The notes: a model not told the origin generated them from the letters alone. Shown: positions 16,829 to 26,702, counted from the first letter of the stretch. The stretch: DNA of 64,000 nt from Nitrospiraceae bacterium (GCA_020632635.1 JACKFE010000001.1:62001-126000), one strand, 5' to 3'. Numbers and translations are program-made.

Positions 16829-18184
16829 ATGGCACATGACAACGATCCTCGCCTCGCCAAATCCCGGAAAGCCGCCGAGCAGGCTATCCAGCTCCACCGG
16901 CAATATCGAGGGAAAATTCAAATCATTCCCAAGTGTCCGATCCGGGAATTCAGCGACTTCTCGATTTGGTATACTCCCGGCGTGGCAGAGCCCTGTCGGG
17001 CAATTGTGAAAGAAAAATCCCGGGTTTACGATTTCACGAACAAAGGGAATTCGATCGCCATTGTCACGGATGGCACACGAGTGTTGGGCCTCGGCGATAT
17101 CGGACCGGAAGCCGGGCTTCCAGTCATGGAAGGCAAAGCACTTCTCTTTAAATATTTGGGAGGGGTCGATGCGGTCCCGATTTGCCTGGGAACCACCCAT
17201 CCGGACGAATTCATTCAAACCGTGAAGCACCTCCAGCCAACCTTTGGTGGGATCAATCTTGAAGATATTTCTCAGCCAAAATGTTTCAAAATTCTCGACC
17301 AACTCCGGAAAGAAATGGATATTCCGGTTTGGCATGATGATCAACAAGGCTCAGGAACAGCTCTTTTGGCAGGCCTGCTCAATGCACTACGAATTGTCCA
17401 AAAGGATCTGGCCACGATTCGAGTGGCCATGATCGGCATGGGGGCAGCCAATGTCGCCGTGTATCGCTTATTGAAACACAGCGGACTTGATCCAGGGCGG
17501 GTGATCGCCTGCGATCGCCAAGGCACCCTCCATCGACACCGACGGGATATTGAAGCCCGCCAAGACGAATTTGTCGACAAGTGGCGAGTGTGCCAGGAAA
17601 CCAATGCCACCGGTCTGCAAGGCACTATCGCGGAGGCCTTGCGCGGGGCAGACGTCTGCGTGGCCTTCGCCGGCCCTCAGGTGGTACAAGCCCAATGGAT
17701 TTCCACCATGGCTCCCAATGCCGTCGTGTTTGCCTGCGCTAATCCCACTCCAGAAATCTGGCCATGGGAAGCCAAGGAGGCTGGCGCCAGAATCGTGGCC
17801 ACCGGACGGGGAGATTTCCCAAACCAAGTGAATAATTCCTTGGTCTTTCCCGGGGTATTTCGGGGGGCATTGGATGTCCGAGCCTCCACGATAACCGATG
17901 AAATGGCTTTGGCAGCCGCCCACGCCTTGGCAGACTATGCCGTGAACCAAGGGATCCATGACGACGCGATTCTTCCAACCATGGCTCAATGGGACGTCTA
18001 TCCTCAAGTGGCCGTGGCCACAGCCTTGCAGGCCCAGGCACAAGGCCTGGCTGGCCTTCACACACCGGCAGCGCAACTCCATGCTGATGCCACTCGAATC
18101 ATTCGCCAAGCCCGCGAGGCCACCCAGCTACTTATGCCAATCATGGATGCCCCTTTCAGGTCCCAAGAAGGATCTCGAACATGA
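16829..18184 (+). CDS. NAD(P)-dependent malic enzyme
   Basis: 451 residues from ATG 16829 (GGGAGATCAG upstream). Conserved blocks: [13 protein letters not shown], the malate-binding loop, [68 protein letters not shown] (metal-binding Asp pair), the Rossmann motif [13 protein letters not shown], and [12 protein letters not shown]. It catalyses malate to pyruvate plus CO2, or the reverse. It is the short bacterial type without the phosphotransacetylase domain. Possible role: linking C4 acids to pyruvate, which the ferredoxin oxidoreductase operon here also uses. Confidence 0.93.
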   Translation: MAHDNDPRLAKSRKAAEQAIQLHRQYRGKIQIIPKCPIREFSDFSIWYTPGVAEPCRAIVKEKSRVYDFTNKGNSIAIVTDGTRVLGLGDIGPEAGLPVMEGKALLFKYLGGVDAVPICLGTTHPDEFIQTVKHLQPTFGGINLEDISQPKCFKILDQLRKEMDIPVWHDDQQGSGTALLAGLLNALRIVQKDLATIRVAMIGMGAANVAVYRLLKHSGLDPGRVIACDRQGTLHRHRRDIEARQDEFVDKWRVCQETNATGLQGTIAEALRGADVCVAFAGPQVVQAQWISTMAPNAVVFACANPTPEIWPWEAKEAGARIVATGRGDFPNQVNNSLVFPGVFRGALDVRASTITDEMALAAAHALADYAVNQGIHDDAILPTMAQWDVYPQVAVATALQAQAQGLAGLHTPAAQLHADATRIIRQAREATQLLMPIMDAPFRSQEGSRT

Positions 18185-18265
18185 TTGAGGATGCCGCATC
18201 TGTCATCCATTTCCTTGTAAATTCTTTACCGGATGGAGAGGAACGCTCTACCACACGCAGGTAAG

Positions 18266-19000
18266 ATGAGATCAGGCAATCTCTATATCGGGACCTCCGG
18301 TTGGCATTATCCTCATTGGGTCGGCACGTTTTATCCAACAGGCATGGCGAGTGAGGAATTCCTTCCCTACTATGCCAGACATTTTTCCACCGTCGAGATC
18401 AATTCGACCTTTTATCATCTTCCGACCAGCGACACCCTGACCCATTGGCGGAACCAAACCCCCAGGAATTTTCTTTTCACCTGCAAGGGAAGTCGGTATC
18501 TCACGCACATAAAAAAACTCAAGGATCCTCAGGACGGCATCCACCGATTTTTCGAAGCGGCCACGAAACTTCACTCCAAACTGGGCCCCATCCTCTTTCA
18601 GTTACCACCCCGTTGGAAGAAAAATATTCCCCGGCTGGAGGCATTTCTGAACGCCTTGCCGGGAGAGTTCCGCTATGCCTTTGAATTTCGTGACACCCGT
18701 TGGTTTGATAAAGAAGTCTACCAGTTACTCGAGGCTCACCAGGCCGGATTCTGCCTGTATCATCTGGCAGGCCAATGGGCACCGGAAATCGTGACGGCCA
18801 ATTTCGTATACATCCGATTGCATGGGCCAGGAGCGGCCTATCAGGGGACATACAATCAGTCCATGCTCCGAGCCTGGGCCCACAAGTGCCGGAACTGGCA
18901 TTCGGCCGGAAAAGACGTCTATTGTTATTTCGATAATGATGAACAGGGCTATGCTCCTCTTAATGCTCTCACACTCCTTCAATACCTCCACACCGGTTAA
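18266..19000 (+). CDS. DUF72 (YecE-like) TIM-barrel protein
   Basis: 244 residues from ATG 18266. It shows the DUF72 signature at the N-terminus, YIGTSGWHYPHWVGTFYP, followed by FSTVEINSTFYHLP, FTCKGSRYLTHIKKL, GPILFQLPPRW, YAFEFRDTRWF and the C-terminal DVYCYFDNDEQGYA. Family members are TIM barrels of unknown enzymatic role, sometimes near endonuclease-like or Fe-S genes. The truncated PolX-type PHP frame starts 13 bp downstream in the same reading frame. Confidence 0.9.
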   Translation: MRSGNLYIGTSGWHYPHWVGTFYPTGMASEEFLPYYARHFSTVEINSTFYHLPTSDTLTHWRNQTPRNFLFTCKGSRYLTHIKKLKDPQDGIHRFFEAATKLHSKLGPILFQLPPRWKKNIPRLEAFLNALPGEFRYAFEFRDTRWFDKEVYQLLEAHQAGFCLYHLAGQWAPEIVTANFVYIRLHGPGAAYQGTYNQSMLRAWAHKCRNWHSAGKDVYCYFDNDEQGYAPLNALTLLQYLHTG

Positions 19001-19012
19001 GTTGGGAAAGTC

Positions 19013-19663
19013 ATGGCCCTTGCGGCACAACAGAAAGGCTATGAATATCTGGCGATCTGTGACCATTCCCAACGAATCACGATTGCCCATGGGCTGAATG
19101 CCAAACGCCTGGCGGCCCAAATGGAAGAAATCGATCGACTGAATGAAGATTTCACAGACTTTACTCTTCTCAAGGGGGCTGAAGTCGATATCTTAGAAAA
19201 CGGCACATTGGATTTCCCCAACGAAATCCTCGCACGGCTGGATCTCACCGTCTGCGCCATCCATTCTCAATTCAACCTTCCACGGCGCCAACAAACAGAA
19301 CGGATCATAAAGGCCATGGATAATCCGCATTTCAATATTCTGGCCCATCCCACTGGCCGTCTCCTCAATCAGCGTCCTCCCTATGATATCGACATGGAAC
19401 AGATCATGGTGGCCGCCTTCGAGCGGGGGTGCGTTCTGGAGTTGAATGCCCAACCGATACGCCTGGACTTCACCGATCTTCACTGTAAGATGGCTAAGGA
19501 CTTGGGAGTCAACGTCGCCATTTCCACCGACGCCCACCGGACGACCGACCTGGACTTCATGCGGTTTGGCCTGGACCAGGCTCGCCGTGGATGGCTCGAA
19601 CCTCATCATCTTCTGAATACATCCCCCCTCAGAGTTCTGAAAAAGCAATTGATCCGCAAGTAA
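19013..19663 (+). pseudogene. N-terminally truncated PolX-type PHP domain
   Basis: 216 residues matching the C-terminal PHP domain of family X DNA polymerases: MALAAQQKGYEYLAICDHSQ, GLNAKRLAAQMEEIDRLN, LLKGAEVDIL, TVCAIHSQF, HPTGRLL and STDAHRTTDLDFMRFG. Full PolX-PHP proteins have an upstream polymerase domain and begin the PHP domain with a DLHxH metal motif; both are missing here, because the DUF72 stop lies 13 bp before this frame. Loss of the first two metal ligands makes catalysis doubtful. GGGAAAG before the ATG could still allow translation, so it is scored as a truncated remnant rather than a working gene. Confidence 0.6.
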
Positions 19664-19695
19664 CGTATTCACTCAATGGCCTGAGGTCCGCCAGG

Positions 19696-19723
19696 CCGGT
19701 CTCACAGTGGACTGAGAGACCGG
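19696..19723. terminator. Hairpin between convergent genes
   Basis: CCGGTCTC and GAGACCGG form an 8-bp stem with a 12-nt loop in the 100-bp gap between convergent genes ending at 19663 and 19765. It may act in both directions. No T tract on either side. Confidence 0.4.
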
Positions 19724-19764
19724 TCTGAACCAGACATTTATGGTAGCAACGCTCTGATCGAAGA

Positions 19765-20046
19765 CTATCGACCTCTGCCACCTCTACCGCCAGGGGCATG
19801 CGATTGGCTTCGTTTTTTCTGCTGCTGTTGTTGCATCTGTTGTTTCTTCTGCTCCTGGCTTTGGGACTCAATCCGCTGGCGCTCTTGCTCTCGAACCTGC
19901 TCCTTATCCTGCTCGTGAATGCGCTCTTGTGATTCTATTCGTTCCCGTTCCTTGGCTGTCTCCTCGGCCCACACCAATCCGCTCAATCCAACCACCAATG
20001 CCACGCCCAAAACCAACCCATTGCCAAGAACCATGACACCTTTCAT
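19765..20046 (-). CDS. Small exported Gln/Arg/Glu-rich protein
   Basis: 93 residues from ATG 20046, with GGAGGTG upstream (the frame to 20097 lacks a site). Signal peptide at 1-27 (VMVLGNGLVLGVALVVGLSG, then VWAEE). The mature part is dense in E, R and Q with a poly-Q run (QQMQQQQQKKR) and a tail GGRGGRGR. Same plan as 735-1043: signal peptide, Q/E/R helix, Gly-Arg tail. No known fold. The tail could contact nucleic acid or anionic surface polymers, but this is only inferred from composition. Confidence 0.6.
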   Translation of the reverse strand: MKGVMVLGNGLVLGVALVVGLSGLVWAEETAKERERIESQERIHEQDKEQVREQERQRIESQSQEQKKQQMQQQQQKKRSQSHAPGGRGGRGR

Positions 20047-20126
20047 ACAGCACCTCCTCAATGAATCGTCAAAGACCGAATGGCCTTTGACCGCCAACCT
20101 GCTTGAACCATGAACAACACTCCGCC

Positions 20127-22682
20127 TTAGAACCGGACCCCTCCTCCCACTCGAAACAGACTTTCACGGTTGTCAAAATCAATTGTGTCCGCATTGGTGT
20201 GAGGAGTCGTGATCGAATAGGCATTGTAGTCAGTGTAGGTATAGTCAAATCTCAAAAAAATCCGGTCAGTGGCCGGGACTTCCGTCCCCAGCCCAATCCG
20301 CCATCCATATTGCGTTTCATCATCATCCACCCAATTATCGGGATTGGTGCCCTTTTGATATTGAGTGATAAACTTAGATCGAACCATTCCGCCTCGACCG
20401 TACACCAACACCCCGTTGTGTAAGACATACCCCAGGCGAGCACTTCCTCCATACCCGCCTTTTTTATCAACTGAAAAATCCCGCCCAGAAGGATCTCTTG
20501 CGTGATCCCAGGAGAAACGACTGGCCTCAGCTTCCAACTCGAAACTGAGATACCATTGGCGCCACACATACCCATATCCGGCAAAAACACTCCCAATGGC
20601 CCCCGACCCGCCAAAATCCGCCTCCAGGGTCGTGTCACCTCCGGCATCGGTTTGCAACGCATCAACCTCGGTGTTCAAATTTCCATACCCAGCCTGTGCC
20701 CCCGCATAGAAACCGGAAAGATCCCGAAACCGAATCTGTGCGGGATCTTCCTGGGAATCCTCATGAAAGCGATAGCCGATCCCCAATCGAAACAAGGTCT
20801 CACGATTATCAAACCGATCGAGCCCATTTCCAAAATTCACCCGATACGCATTCCCGTAATCGGTATACGTATAATCAAACCGGCTGAAGAGATGTTCCGT
20901 CATGGCCACCTCGACTCCCGCTCCCACACGCAACCCGGTTTGCTCGTCGTCCTGTGAGGTTGGAACACCCTCATGGCTATAGTCGGTCGTAAATTCTGTC
21001 CTGACAAATCCCACACGCCCATAGACCAACGCCACATTTCTCAGCGCATAACCAACACGAAATGCTCCCCCATAGCCGACAACTTTCTCGACCGAGAACA
21101 CGCGTCTATCAGGATTTCCACTGTGGTCCCATTTGGCTTGACTGGCTTCACTTTCAAGTTCTGCCCCGACATACCAGTGACGAAACGTTTGGCCATATCC
21201 GGCAAATCCTCCCCCGGTGAACCCCTTTCCACCGAAGTCAGCATCCAATGTACCTCCGGCCCCTCTGGGACCGGCTAATTCGGACATGAGACCTCCAAAC
21301 CCCACTTGCCCACCAATATACAGGCCAGACCAAGGAGTTTCCGTGTTGGGCAACGCCACGTTCTCCGTCATGGCATCAACCGTGGACCCGTTACCGGAAA
21401 AGGCTGCGGGCAATTCACCTCCGATTCCCACCTGGATCAGATTTTGGAAATAATCGACGGTTGGCACATTTGAATCACGATGCAACAGTTGATAGTCGGC
21501 AGTCACAAAGAAATTGGGATGAACGGCATACTTGAACCCCGCCCCCCCTTCGATGACATGATCAAGACGCCGAATTCCCTGAAAATCGACATGGCTGTAT
21601 CCAAGATTCACATTCACCGTCAAACGTGGCAGAACTTTATGGGTGACCTTGGCACCCACCTGAGTGTGTAAATAGCTGGATGCTCCAGACACAATGGTTT
21701 CCTCCACCGACCGATCCAGAAAACCGCGAATGGTCGTAGTCGGAGAGGCCCTCCAACGGAGAAGTCCTCCAAAATCCACCGATTTGACATCCTTGAGATT
21801 GGAATCCACATAATCCTGGCTCAGATATCCACCAAGGAGTTCTGCGTTGAGGGTCTCAGAAAAATCAAGGTTCAGGCCCGCGGCAACATTAAATCCTTGA
21901 GAATCGCGGTGGACAGGAGTTCCACCGGACTCGCAGCAGCGCGAGGCATCATACATTCTGCGGTCATAGGCTCCCTGCACAAAAGCTTCATAGCGAGTCG
22001 ACAAGGCATATCCCAATCGACTGCCTGCCCCAAAAGAATTCCGGTCACGGTCGTCATTATCGATCTCTCCGGTGATGGTCCCCACATCATCAAAATCCAA
22101 TCGCTCAAAGGTACCACCTAATCGCATGGAGAGATCCTCCCACTGCCGAAAGACTCCGACATGACTGCCAATCTCCCGGTAAATAGTCGGCCGAATACCA
22201 AATACTTCGTTGGGGGAAGTGCGTGGAATATGTAAATGGGAAAACCTGGCCCCTCCAAAGACATTTGCTTTGCCAGACAGATCATATCGGCCATCAGCTT
22301 CCACCCAATAATCCTCATAGTCCTGTAATCCGTCATGAAGATATCTGGCCACATTGGCGCCGGTTAAGACATTGAATTTGTGTTGGGTCCAATCAGATCG
22401 CAAATGGAGAGACGGTGAAAGTATGGTAATGAAATCATCCCGTTCATCTTTCCTGGTTGCAAAGATGTTATCGTCATAGAGCTCTGACAGCGTCAATGAC
22501 GGGCTTAGTAGAAATGATCCAACCCGATAGGCGGATACATCCGGCGAACGGGATTGCTTGGAAAGAACAGACTGTTCGGTTGGCTCCTTGGGAAGAGAGA
22601 CTTGGGCCGTAGCTCTATCCCCAAACATCACAATTCCTCCTAAGATGAGGACACAGAGCCTACCCGTATATCCCGCTACCAT
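20127..22682 (-). CDS. Outer-membrane protein with three beta-barrel regions
   Basis: 851 residues from ATG 22682, giving a clean signal peptide (VLILGGIVMFGDRATAQ); ATG 22766 (AGGGTGTG upstream) is an alternative. Residues about 40-440 form a BBP2-like barrel (LSPSLTLSELYDDNIFAT, alternating aromatic strands). The C-terminal part is two tandem copies, each about 190 residues, of an OmpA-type 8-strand porin: WSGLYIGGQVGFGG ... FRLGIGYRF and LSGFYAGAQAGYGN ... FRVGGGVRF, sharing ADFGG, FSVxKxxGYGG, LVYGR and FDYTYTDY. The terminal Phe is the usual BamA signal. It lies downstream of two paralogous exported proteins on the same strand, and a shared envelope role is plausible. Confidence 0.82.
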   Translation of the reverse strand: MVAGYTGRLCVLILGGIVMFGDRATAQVSLPKEPTEQSVLSKQSRSPDVSAYRVGSFLLSPSLTLSELYDDNIFATRKDERDDFITILSPSLHLRSDWTQHKFNVLTGANVARYLHDGLQDYEDYWVEADGRYDLSGKANVFGGARFSHLHIPRTSPNEVFGIRPTIYREIGSHVGVFRQWEDLSMRLGGTFERLDFDDVGTITGEIDNDDRDRNSFGAGSRLGYALSTRYEAFVQGAYDRRMYDASRCCESGGTPVHRDSQGFNVAAGLNLDFSETLNAELLGGYLSQDYVDSNLKDVKSVDFGGLLRWRASPTTTIRGFLDRSVEETIVSGASSYLHTQVGAKVTHKVLPRLTVNVNLGYSHVDFQGIRRLDHVIEGGAGFKYAVHPNFFVTADYQLLHRDSNVPTVDYFQNLIQVGIGGELPAAFSGNGSTVDAMTENVALPNTETPWSGLYIGGQVGFGGLMSELAGPRGAGGTLDADFGGKGFTGGGFAGYGQTFRHWYVGAELESEASQAKWDHSGNPDRRVFSVEKVVGYGGAFRVGYALRNVALVYGRVGFVRTEFTTDYSHEGVPTSQDDEQTGLRVGAGVEVAMTEHLFSRFDYTYTDYGNAYRVNFGNGLDRFDNRETLFRLGIGYRFHEDSQEDPAQIRFRDLSGFYAGAQAGYGNLNTEVDALQTDAGGDTTLEADFGGSGAIGSVFAGYGYVWRQWYLSFELEAEASRFSWDHARDPSGRDFSVDKKGGYGGSARLGYVLHNGVLVYGRGGMVRSKFITQYQKGTNPDNWVDDDETQYGWRIGLGTEVPATDRIFLRFDYTYTDYNAYSITTPHTNADTIDFDNRESLFRVGGGVRF

Positions 22683-23026
22683 CGAGCCTCGAATTTGTTC
22701 GTGGGTGTCCCCTCTTGCCGCCTGACGCCCCCCACGCCCCTCACAAAAGAACCCGCTTCGATACATTTCACACCCTGGGACTGACGAGATATTCCTGAAC
22801 CACTTTTCCCTGACAACTATTGAAGAGCCATGGACCCATCGTGTGAGCATCTTCCAACACGGTCATACCTTGATGATGGGGAATCTAAACAACCAGACTT
22901 TCTCTCACGTCCAATGGGAGATCCCTACCAACACAGCCGACTTCTTGTCGTACTATTCTGACTGAATTCGCACCCTGGGAAACCATTGCGAATCATTCGT
23001 GGGACAACCGGGAGTCAGCACCATAC

Positions 23027-23959
23027 TTATGAAGGATGATCGTGATAGTACAACACGACGGCGCGCACATCATCTGCTGCCTGCGCAAAGCCGGTGGCCC
23101 CAGCCGCCACGACTGTTTCTCCTTGAAATATCAGTTGAATTTCTTCGGGGGTGTACTGTGATTCTCGGACATAAGAGAAATCCGCAAACTTTTGCGAATC
23201 ATCAATCTGCAGAATACGATTCAGCGCCTTGAGAGATTCTCCACTAAGAGAAAGATTTTTATCGGAAGCTTTTCCCAAGAACATAGCTGCCTGATCAAGA
23301 GTCCACTTCCCTTCCACGAGGGCCTCTTTATACAAGGCCAAATTGGCCAATGGGGAATCCACAAGACGCACATCCTCGGGATTGTCGATCTCCCCGTTCC
23401 CATCCCGATCAAAGCTGGCATAGACCTCTTGTCTGGCTTTCTCTAAGACATGCTCAGGAGCTCGCGCCACATTCAACCGGCCAAGCTCAACCTCTTCCGG
23501 AATCGCGCCTCCGGCCCAGGGAGGTTTTCCCCCTGAACCGGTATCGGCTTTTCTCCCTGTTGTCATTGACCGACCTGATTCTTCCGAAGGAGCGATGACT
23601 CGATTATGTCCGCCAGGACTTCTGAACACTTCAGACTCAAGCATTTTACTGCCTGACCCATGGGTACCAGGGATATAAATATCCCGTAGCCCCCCTTTCC
23701 CACCCTGGCCGCCTTTCCCCACACCTGAGGAATGACTACTTCCACTGTGTCCGTCACTCCCTGAATGACCTCCCCCCTTCCCTCCGGAATGACCACCAGC
23801 CCCACTATGGCCACCCGAGCTATGTTCCTGAGCCACCGCAACAAAACCCCTCCCCTCACTGAGCCACCACAACGACTCGGGTAAGCTGATAAAGACTCCC
23901 GTGAGGGACACAAGCAACACAGCTCTCTGGCTTTGTATGGTATAACGGCCTTTGCCCAA
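23027..23959 (-). CDS. Exported Gly/Ser/His-rich protein with EF-hand loop (paralogue A)
   Basis: 310 residues. TTG 23959 is taken as start because AAGGAGGAAG stands in front of it. Hydrophobic segment at 11-30, then a His/Ser/Gly-rich stretch (45-90, HSGGKGGGHSG). At 184-195 the sequence DRDGNGEIDNPE is a canonical EF-hand/dockerin calcium loop. The C-terminal half shares RLNVARxP, DSPLxNLxLY, LGKASDK-like helices, YVRES-like and GFAQAxDDxR with the neighbour at 23980. No named family. The two genes are 20 bp apart and co-transcribed. Confidence 0.65.
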   Translation of the reverse strand: MGKGRYTIQSQRAVLLVSLTGVFISLPESLWWLSEGRGFVAVAQEHSSGGHSGAGGHSGGKGGGHSGSDGHSGSSHSSGVGKGGQGGKGGLRDIYIPGTHGSGSKMLESEVFRSPGGHNRVIAPSEESGRSMTTGRKADTGSGGKPPWAGGAIPEEVELGRLNVARAPEHVLEKARQEVYASFDRDGNGEIDNPEDVRLVDSPLANLALYKEALVEGKWTLDQAAMFLGKASDKNLSLSGESLKALNRILQIDDSQKFADFSYVRESQYTPEEIQLIFQGETVVAAGATGFAQAADDVRAVVLYYHDHPS

Positions 23960-23979
23960 CGTTCTTCCTCCTTCCCTGC

Positions 23980-25170
23980 TCAGTGAATGGGCTCATGAAT
24001 GAACTCTATCAAGGTACGCGCATCATCAGTCGCCTGAGCAAAGCCATCCACCCCTCCATCGTCGCTGGTATAGGTCTCATCTCCAAACACCGCCGTCATG
24101 ATGGGTTCGGTCACCGTGATATACGTTCCCGTCCCGGTGCCGTCATCCTTCAGATAGGTAATGTCGCCAACGTAGGTGCTGGCCCGGTCATAGTTGAAGG
24201 TTGAATAATCAACATAGCTATCGCCATTCACAACGATCGTCCCCGTGATACCAAGGATGGCATTGAGGTAGACCACACTATCGATGGTCACCGTGGTAGC
24301 CTTATCGGATGCCGCGGCAAGGAACGAAGTGGCCGCATCCAGATCTGCCGTAGTGAGCTGAGCATCTTTCAAAAATATTAAGGAACCTAATATCGCATCA
24401 TCGACAGTGAGACCAGGCAAAAACCCTTTATCCAAGAGCATCTCATAAAGCACTAAGTTCTCCAGTGGAGAATCAATGGTTTTCACCACACCATCAACGG
24501 TTACAACCAAGCGACCAGCCGGATCAAGCGTGATGTTGGTTGCAGAATTTAAGGTTTCAAGCACTGAATCATAGGCATGGTCGGAGACTTTTGAAGGTGA
24601 CCGGGCCACATTGAGACGGCTAAAATCCACTTCCTGGAGAAGTGCGGCCGCCGCTTCGTCGACCGGTTCCCCTTCCTCATTTAACGGGATAAGATTCCCG
24701 TCTGCATCGATTGGTTGTACGTGTCCATATTGATCCAAAATGGGAACCCCATTGGCATCCCGCAAAATGACATAGAGATCGCCATAAAGGTCGCCCTTCA
24801 TCGTACCGGCGCCCACCGGCTTTCCTCCTCCGCTACCCGGCTTTCCTTCACGCCCTGGAGTTTTGGCCCAAGGGGGACGGTCGGAATCTTCCTCTTCCGT
24901 GATGGTGATTCGATCCTTCCCTCCTCGAAAAATTTTTTCCTCTACCCCCTTGCCTCCATCCATATCCGGCCGTTCACCCGTTCCGCCTCTCGCTCCGCCA
25001 AAACCTTTTCCCTGACCTGCACCCTGCCCCTCGCCTTTGCCAGCAGCCCATGCCACACTTCCCAGATCAATATTGGAAGAGACCATCGCCCCCCCTGCCA
25101 AGCCAAAAACCATGATCGGCACGAGAAATCCGCGAAATTGATTTTTATGAACACCTATAGGACTTTTCAT
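23980..25170 (-). CDS. Exported Gly-rich protein (paralogue B)
   Basis: 396 residues from ATG 25170 after GGAGGAAAAGG. Signal peptide about 1-41 (LVPIMVFGLAGGAMV ... WAAG), then a Gly/Lys-rich low-complexity run (GKGEGQGAGQGKGFGG) and PPWAKTPG. The C-terminal half repeats the landmarks of the neighbour at 23027: RLNVARSP, IDSPLENLVLY, ASDKATTVTID, YVDYSTFNYDRAS and GFAQATDDARTLIEF. The region matching the EF-hand there is instead LDPAGRLVVTVDG, with no calcium loop. First gene of the pair; function unknown. Confidence 0.65.
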   Translation of the reverse strand: MKSPIGVHKNQFRGFLVPIMVFGLAGGAMVSSNIDLGSVAWAAGKGEGQGAGQGKGFGGARGGTGERPDMDGGKGVEEKIFRGGKDRITITEEEDSDRPPWAKTPGREGKPGSGGGKPVGAGTMKGDLYGDLYVILRDANGVPILDQYGHVQPIDADGNLIPLNEEGEPVDEAAAALLQEVDFSRLNVARSPSKVSDHAYDSVLETLNSATNITLDPAGRLVVTVDGVVKTIDSPLENLVLYEMLLDKGFLPGLTVDDAILGSLIFLKDAQLTTADLDAATSFLAAASDKATTVTIDSVVYLNAILGITGTIVVNGDSYVDYSTFNYDRASTYVGDITYLKDDGTGTGTYITVTEPIMTAVFGDETYTSDDGGVDGFAQATDDARTLIEFIHEPIH

Positions 25171-25597
25171 TACCCTTTTCCTCCTCAAATGTAATGTTTA
25201 AAAGTACTCCTTCATTGATACTTGACTGACCTTAGAAATATTTCTTTTTCTCTAAATTGAGCAAACCCTGTGCCATGACAGGCATCTCATATTTTTGATT
25301 TTTTCCAACGAGTCTGGGAGCGTTGCATCGTCATACCCAAGATAAATGGGGTGAAATGAATCAATCGTGAGGAAAGGCCAGTGGAATTATTCCCCAATGT
25401 CACATTCCAACTGGACCGAAGCACACTTCAGGAATATGAGCGGAATAGGGATGAGGATGGTCTGGTTTCTCGGACACATCAATGTCCCGAGAGGGGAGCA
25501 TTCCTAGACGATGACAGAAGATTTTCTCACGGAGGTATTCTTAAGATGTGCGGTCTATATGCAAATAGGCAGGCTTGAAGAGGGCCAAATTGCTTCG
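25171..25597. other. Intergenic region upstream of the exported pair
   Basis: About 430 bp, AT-richer than its surroundings, containing a 12-nt palindrome AGAAATATTTCT at 25234-25245 some 65 bp upstream of the ATG at 25170. A plus-strand frame at 25381-25578 has no ribosome site and no similarity. It presumably carries the promoter of the exported pair; no clear -35/-10 was found. Confidence 0.45.
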
Positions 25598-26662
25598 TTA
25601 AAAGTTGCCTAGGCCAAATCCGACTCCAAATATAAATGCTTCATCCAGTTTCTTGTTTCCTAATAACGGTTGACTATTGAAACGAATATCGTATTCAAAA
25701 TTCATATACAAATGTTTATTCAGCCAAATCCTGACCCCTTGATTGGAGTTCACACGAAGAGCGGAACTGTCCGCTCCCACGTCCTTAAACCCCTGATGGG
25801 TCAGAAAAAAGTTCACCACTTTGGGCATCAGCCAATAGGCCCAATTGACCGACCATAAAACCGTAGGACTCTGAATTGTCGGCCGGGTTTTGAAATCCTG
25901 GTGGACTAACCCACCCCCTCCGACCACATCCAGTTTATGTTCTTCGGAATCAAAAAATTGATACCCCACCCCCGCAGTCGTAGAACTCCTCAGCGTTAAA
26001 TCCTGAAATGAATCCTGCTCAAACAATTCTTCAACATTCAAAAAGATCTTGTCTGTAAGAAAATAATCATACGTGAGAGACCCCCGGCCATTTCTGGCGG
26101 TCACCTTCCCAACCGATTCACCGTAATTATATCGGCCTCCCAAACTGAGGCGATGACCGGACATCCGCCCCGTCGCGGTAAGGGATCCATTCATCCCTTG
26201 CGTATCGGAATTCCCCGTTGTCCGGTTCCCGCCAAGGGAAGCATCCGCCGTGTATCGAAACCACGGAATGGGATTAATCGCTGCAATGGTCCCTAACTCA
26301 AGAGATTTCGGAAGCACGTCCTGGGTTTCGGCTGCAAGCACTTTTTGGGGATCCCGCATCTGAAATCCTTCTGACTCCGAATAAACCACGGGCCCCTTAT
26401 ATTGTGAACCATCGTAGAATTGAATGACCAACGGCGTCTGTGAATATAATCCTTTGATCCTCTCCCAGTTAATCCGTATTTCCCCACTATAGGCGGTCTC
26501 CAAAATAAGCGTGTCCTCTTCCATCCTGACAATAGTTCCCGATAGACGATCCCCATTGAAAAAATACACTTCGTCCGCCCATGAGGTATCGGCCACACTA
26601 ATATGGAGGAATAGAAAAACCACCAGAAGACGCAAGGAACAGATACCCATCGGGAGTGACAT
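25598..26662 (-). CDS. DUF481-family outer-membrane protein
   Basis: 354 residues with a signal peptide (LRLLVVFLFLHISVADTSWA). Residues 30-110 match the N-terminal strand region common in DUF481 proteins (EVYFFNGDRLSGTIVRMEED). The remainder is a beta barrel (ASLGGNRTTGNSDTQGMNG, GRYNYGES, LTYDYFLTDK, FEYDIRFNS) ending in LGNF with terminal Phe. Members are salt-inducible barrel proteins (YdiY-like). The start could also be ATG 26650. A perfect 8-bp hairpin lies about 50 bp upstream. Confidence 0.85.
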   Translation of the reverse strand: MSLPMGICSLRLLVVFLFLHISVADTSWADEVYFFNGDRLSGTIVRMEEDTLILETAYSGEIRINWERIKGLYSQTPLVIQFYDGSQYKGPVVYSESEGFQMRDPQKVLAAETQDVLPKSLELGTIAAINPIPWFRYTADASLGGNRTTGNSDTQGMNGSLTATGRMSGHRLSLGGRYNYGESVGKVTARNGRGSLTYDYFLTDKIFLNVEELFEQDSFQDLTLRSSTTAGVGYQFFDSEEHKLDVVGGGGLVHQDFKTRPTIQSPTVLWSVNWAYWLMPKVVNFFLTHQGFKDVGADSSALRVNSNQGVRIWLNKHLYMNFEYDIRFNSQPLLGNKKLDEAFIFGVGFGLGNF

Positions 26663-26702
26663 AGAGTCCAGGGCACATTGTCAGGGGGGATCTCAAACAT
26701 GT

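Noticed and set aside
19765..20046. Possible CRISPR or tandem DNA repeat because of the Q/R-rich coding repeats
   Set aside because: Repetition is at codon level (CAG/CGC/GAG) with no regular unit or spacers.
25381..25578. Plus-strand frame of 65 codons between the exported pair and the DUF481 gene
   Set aside because: No ribosome site, no family pattern, and it lies in the presumed promoter region of the neighbouring operon.
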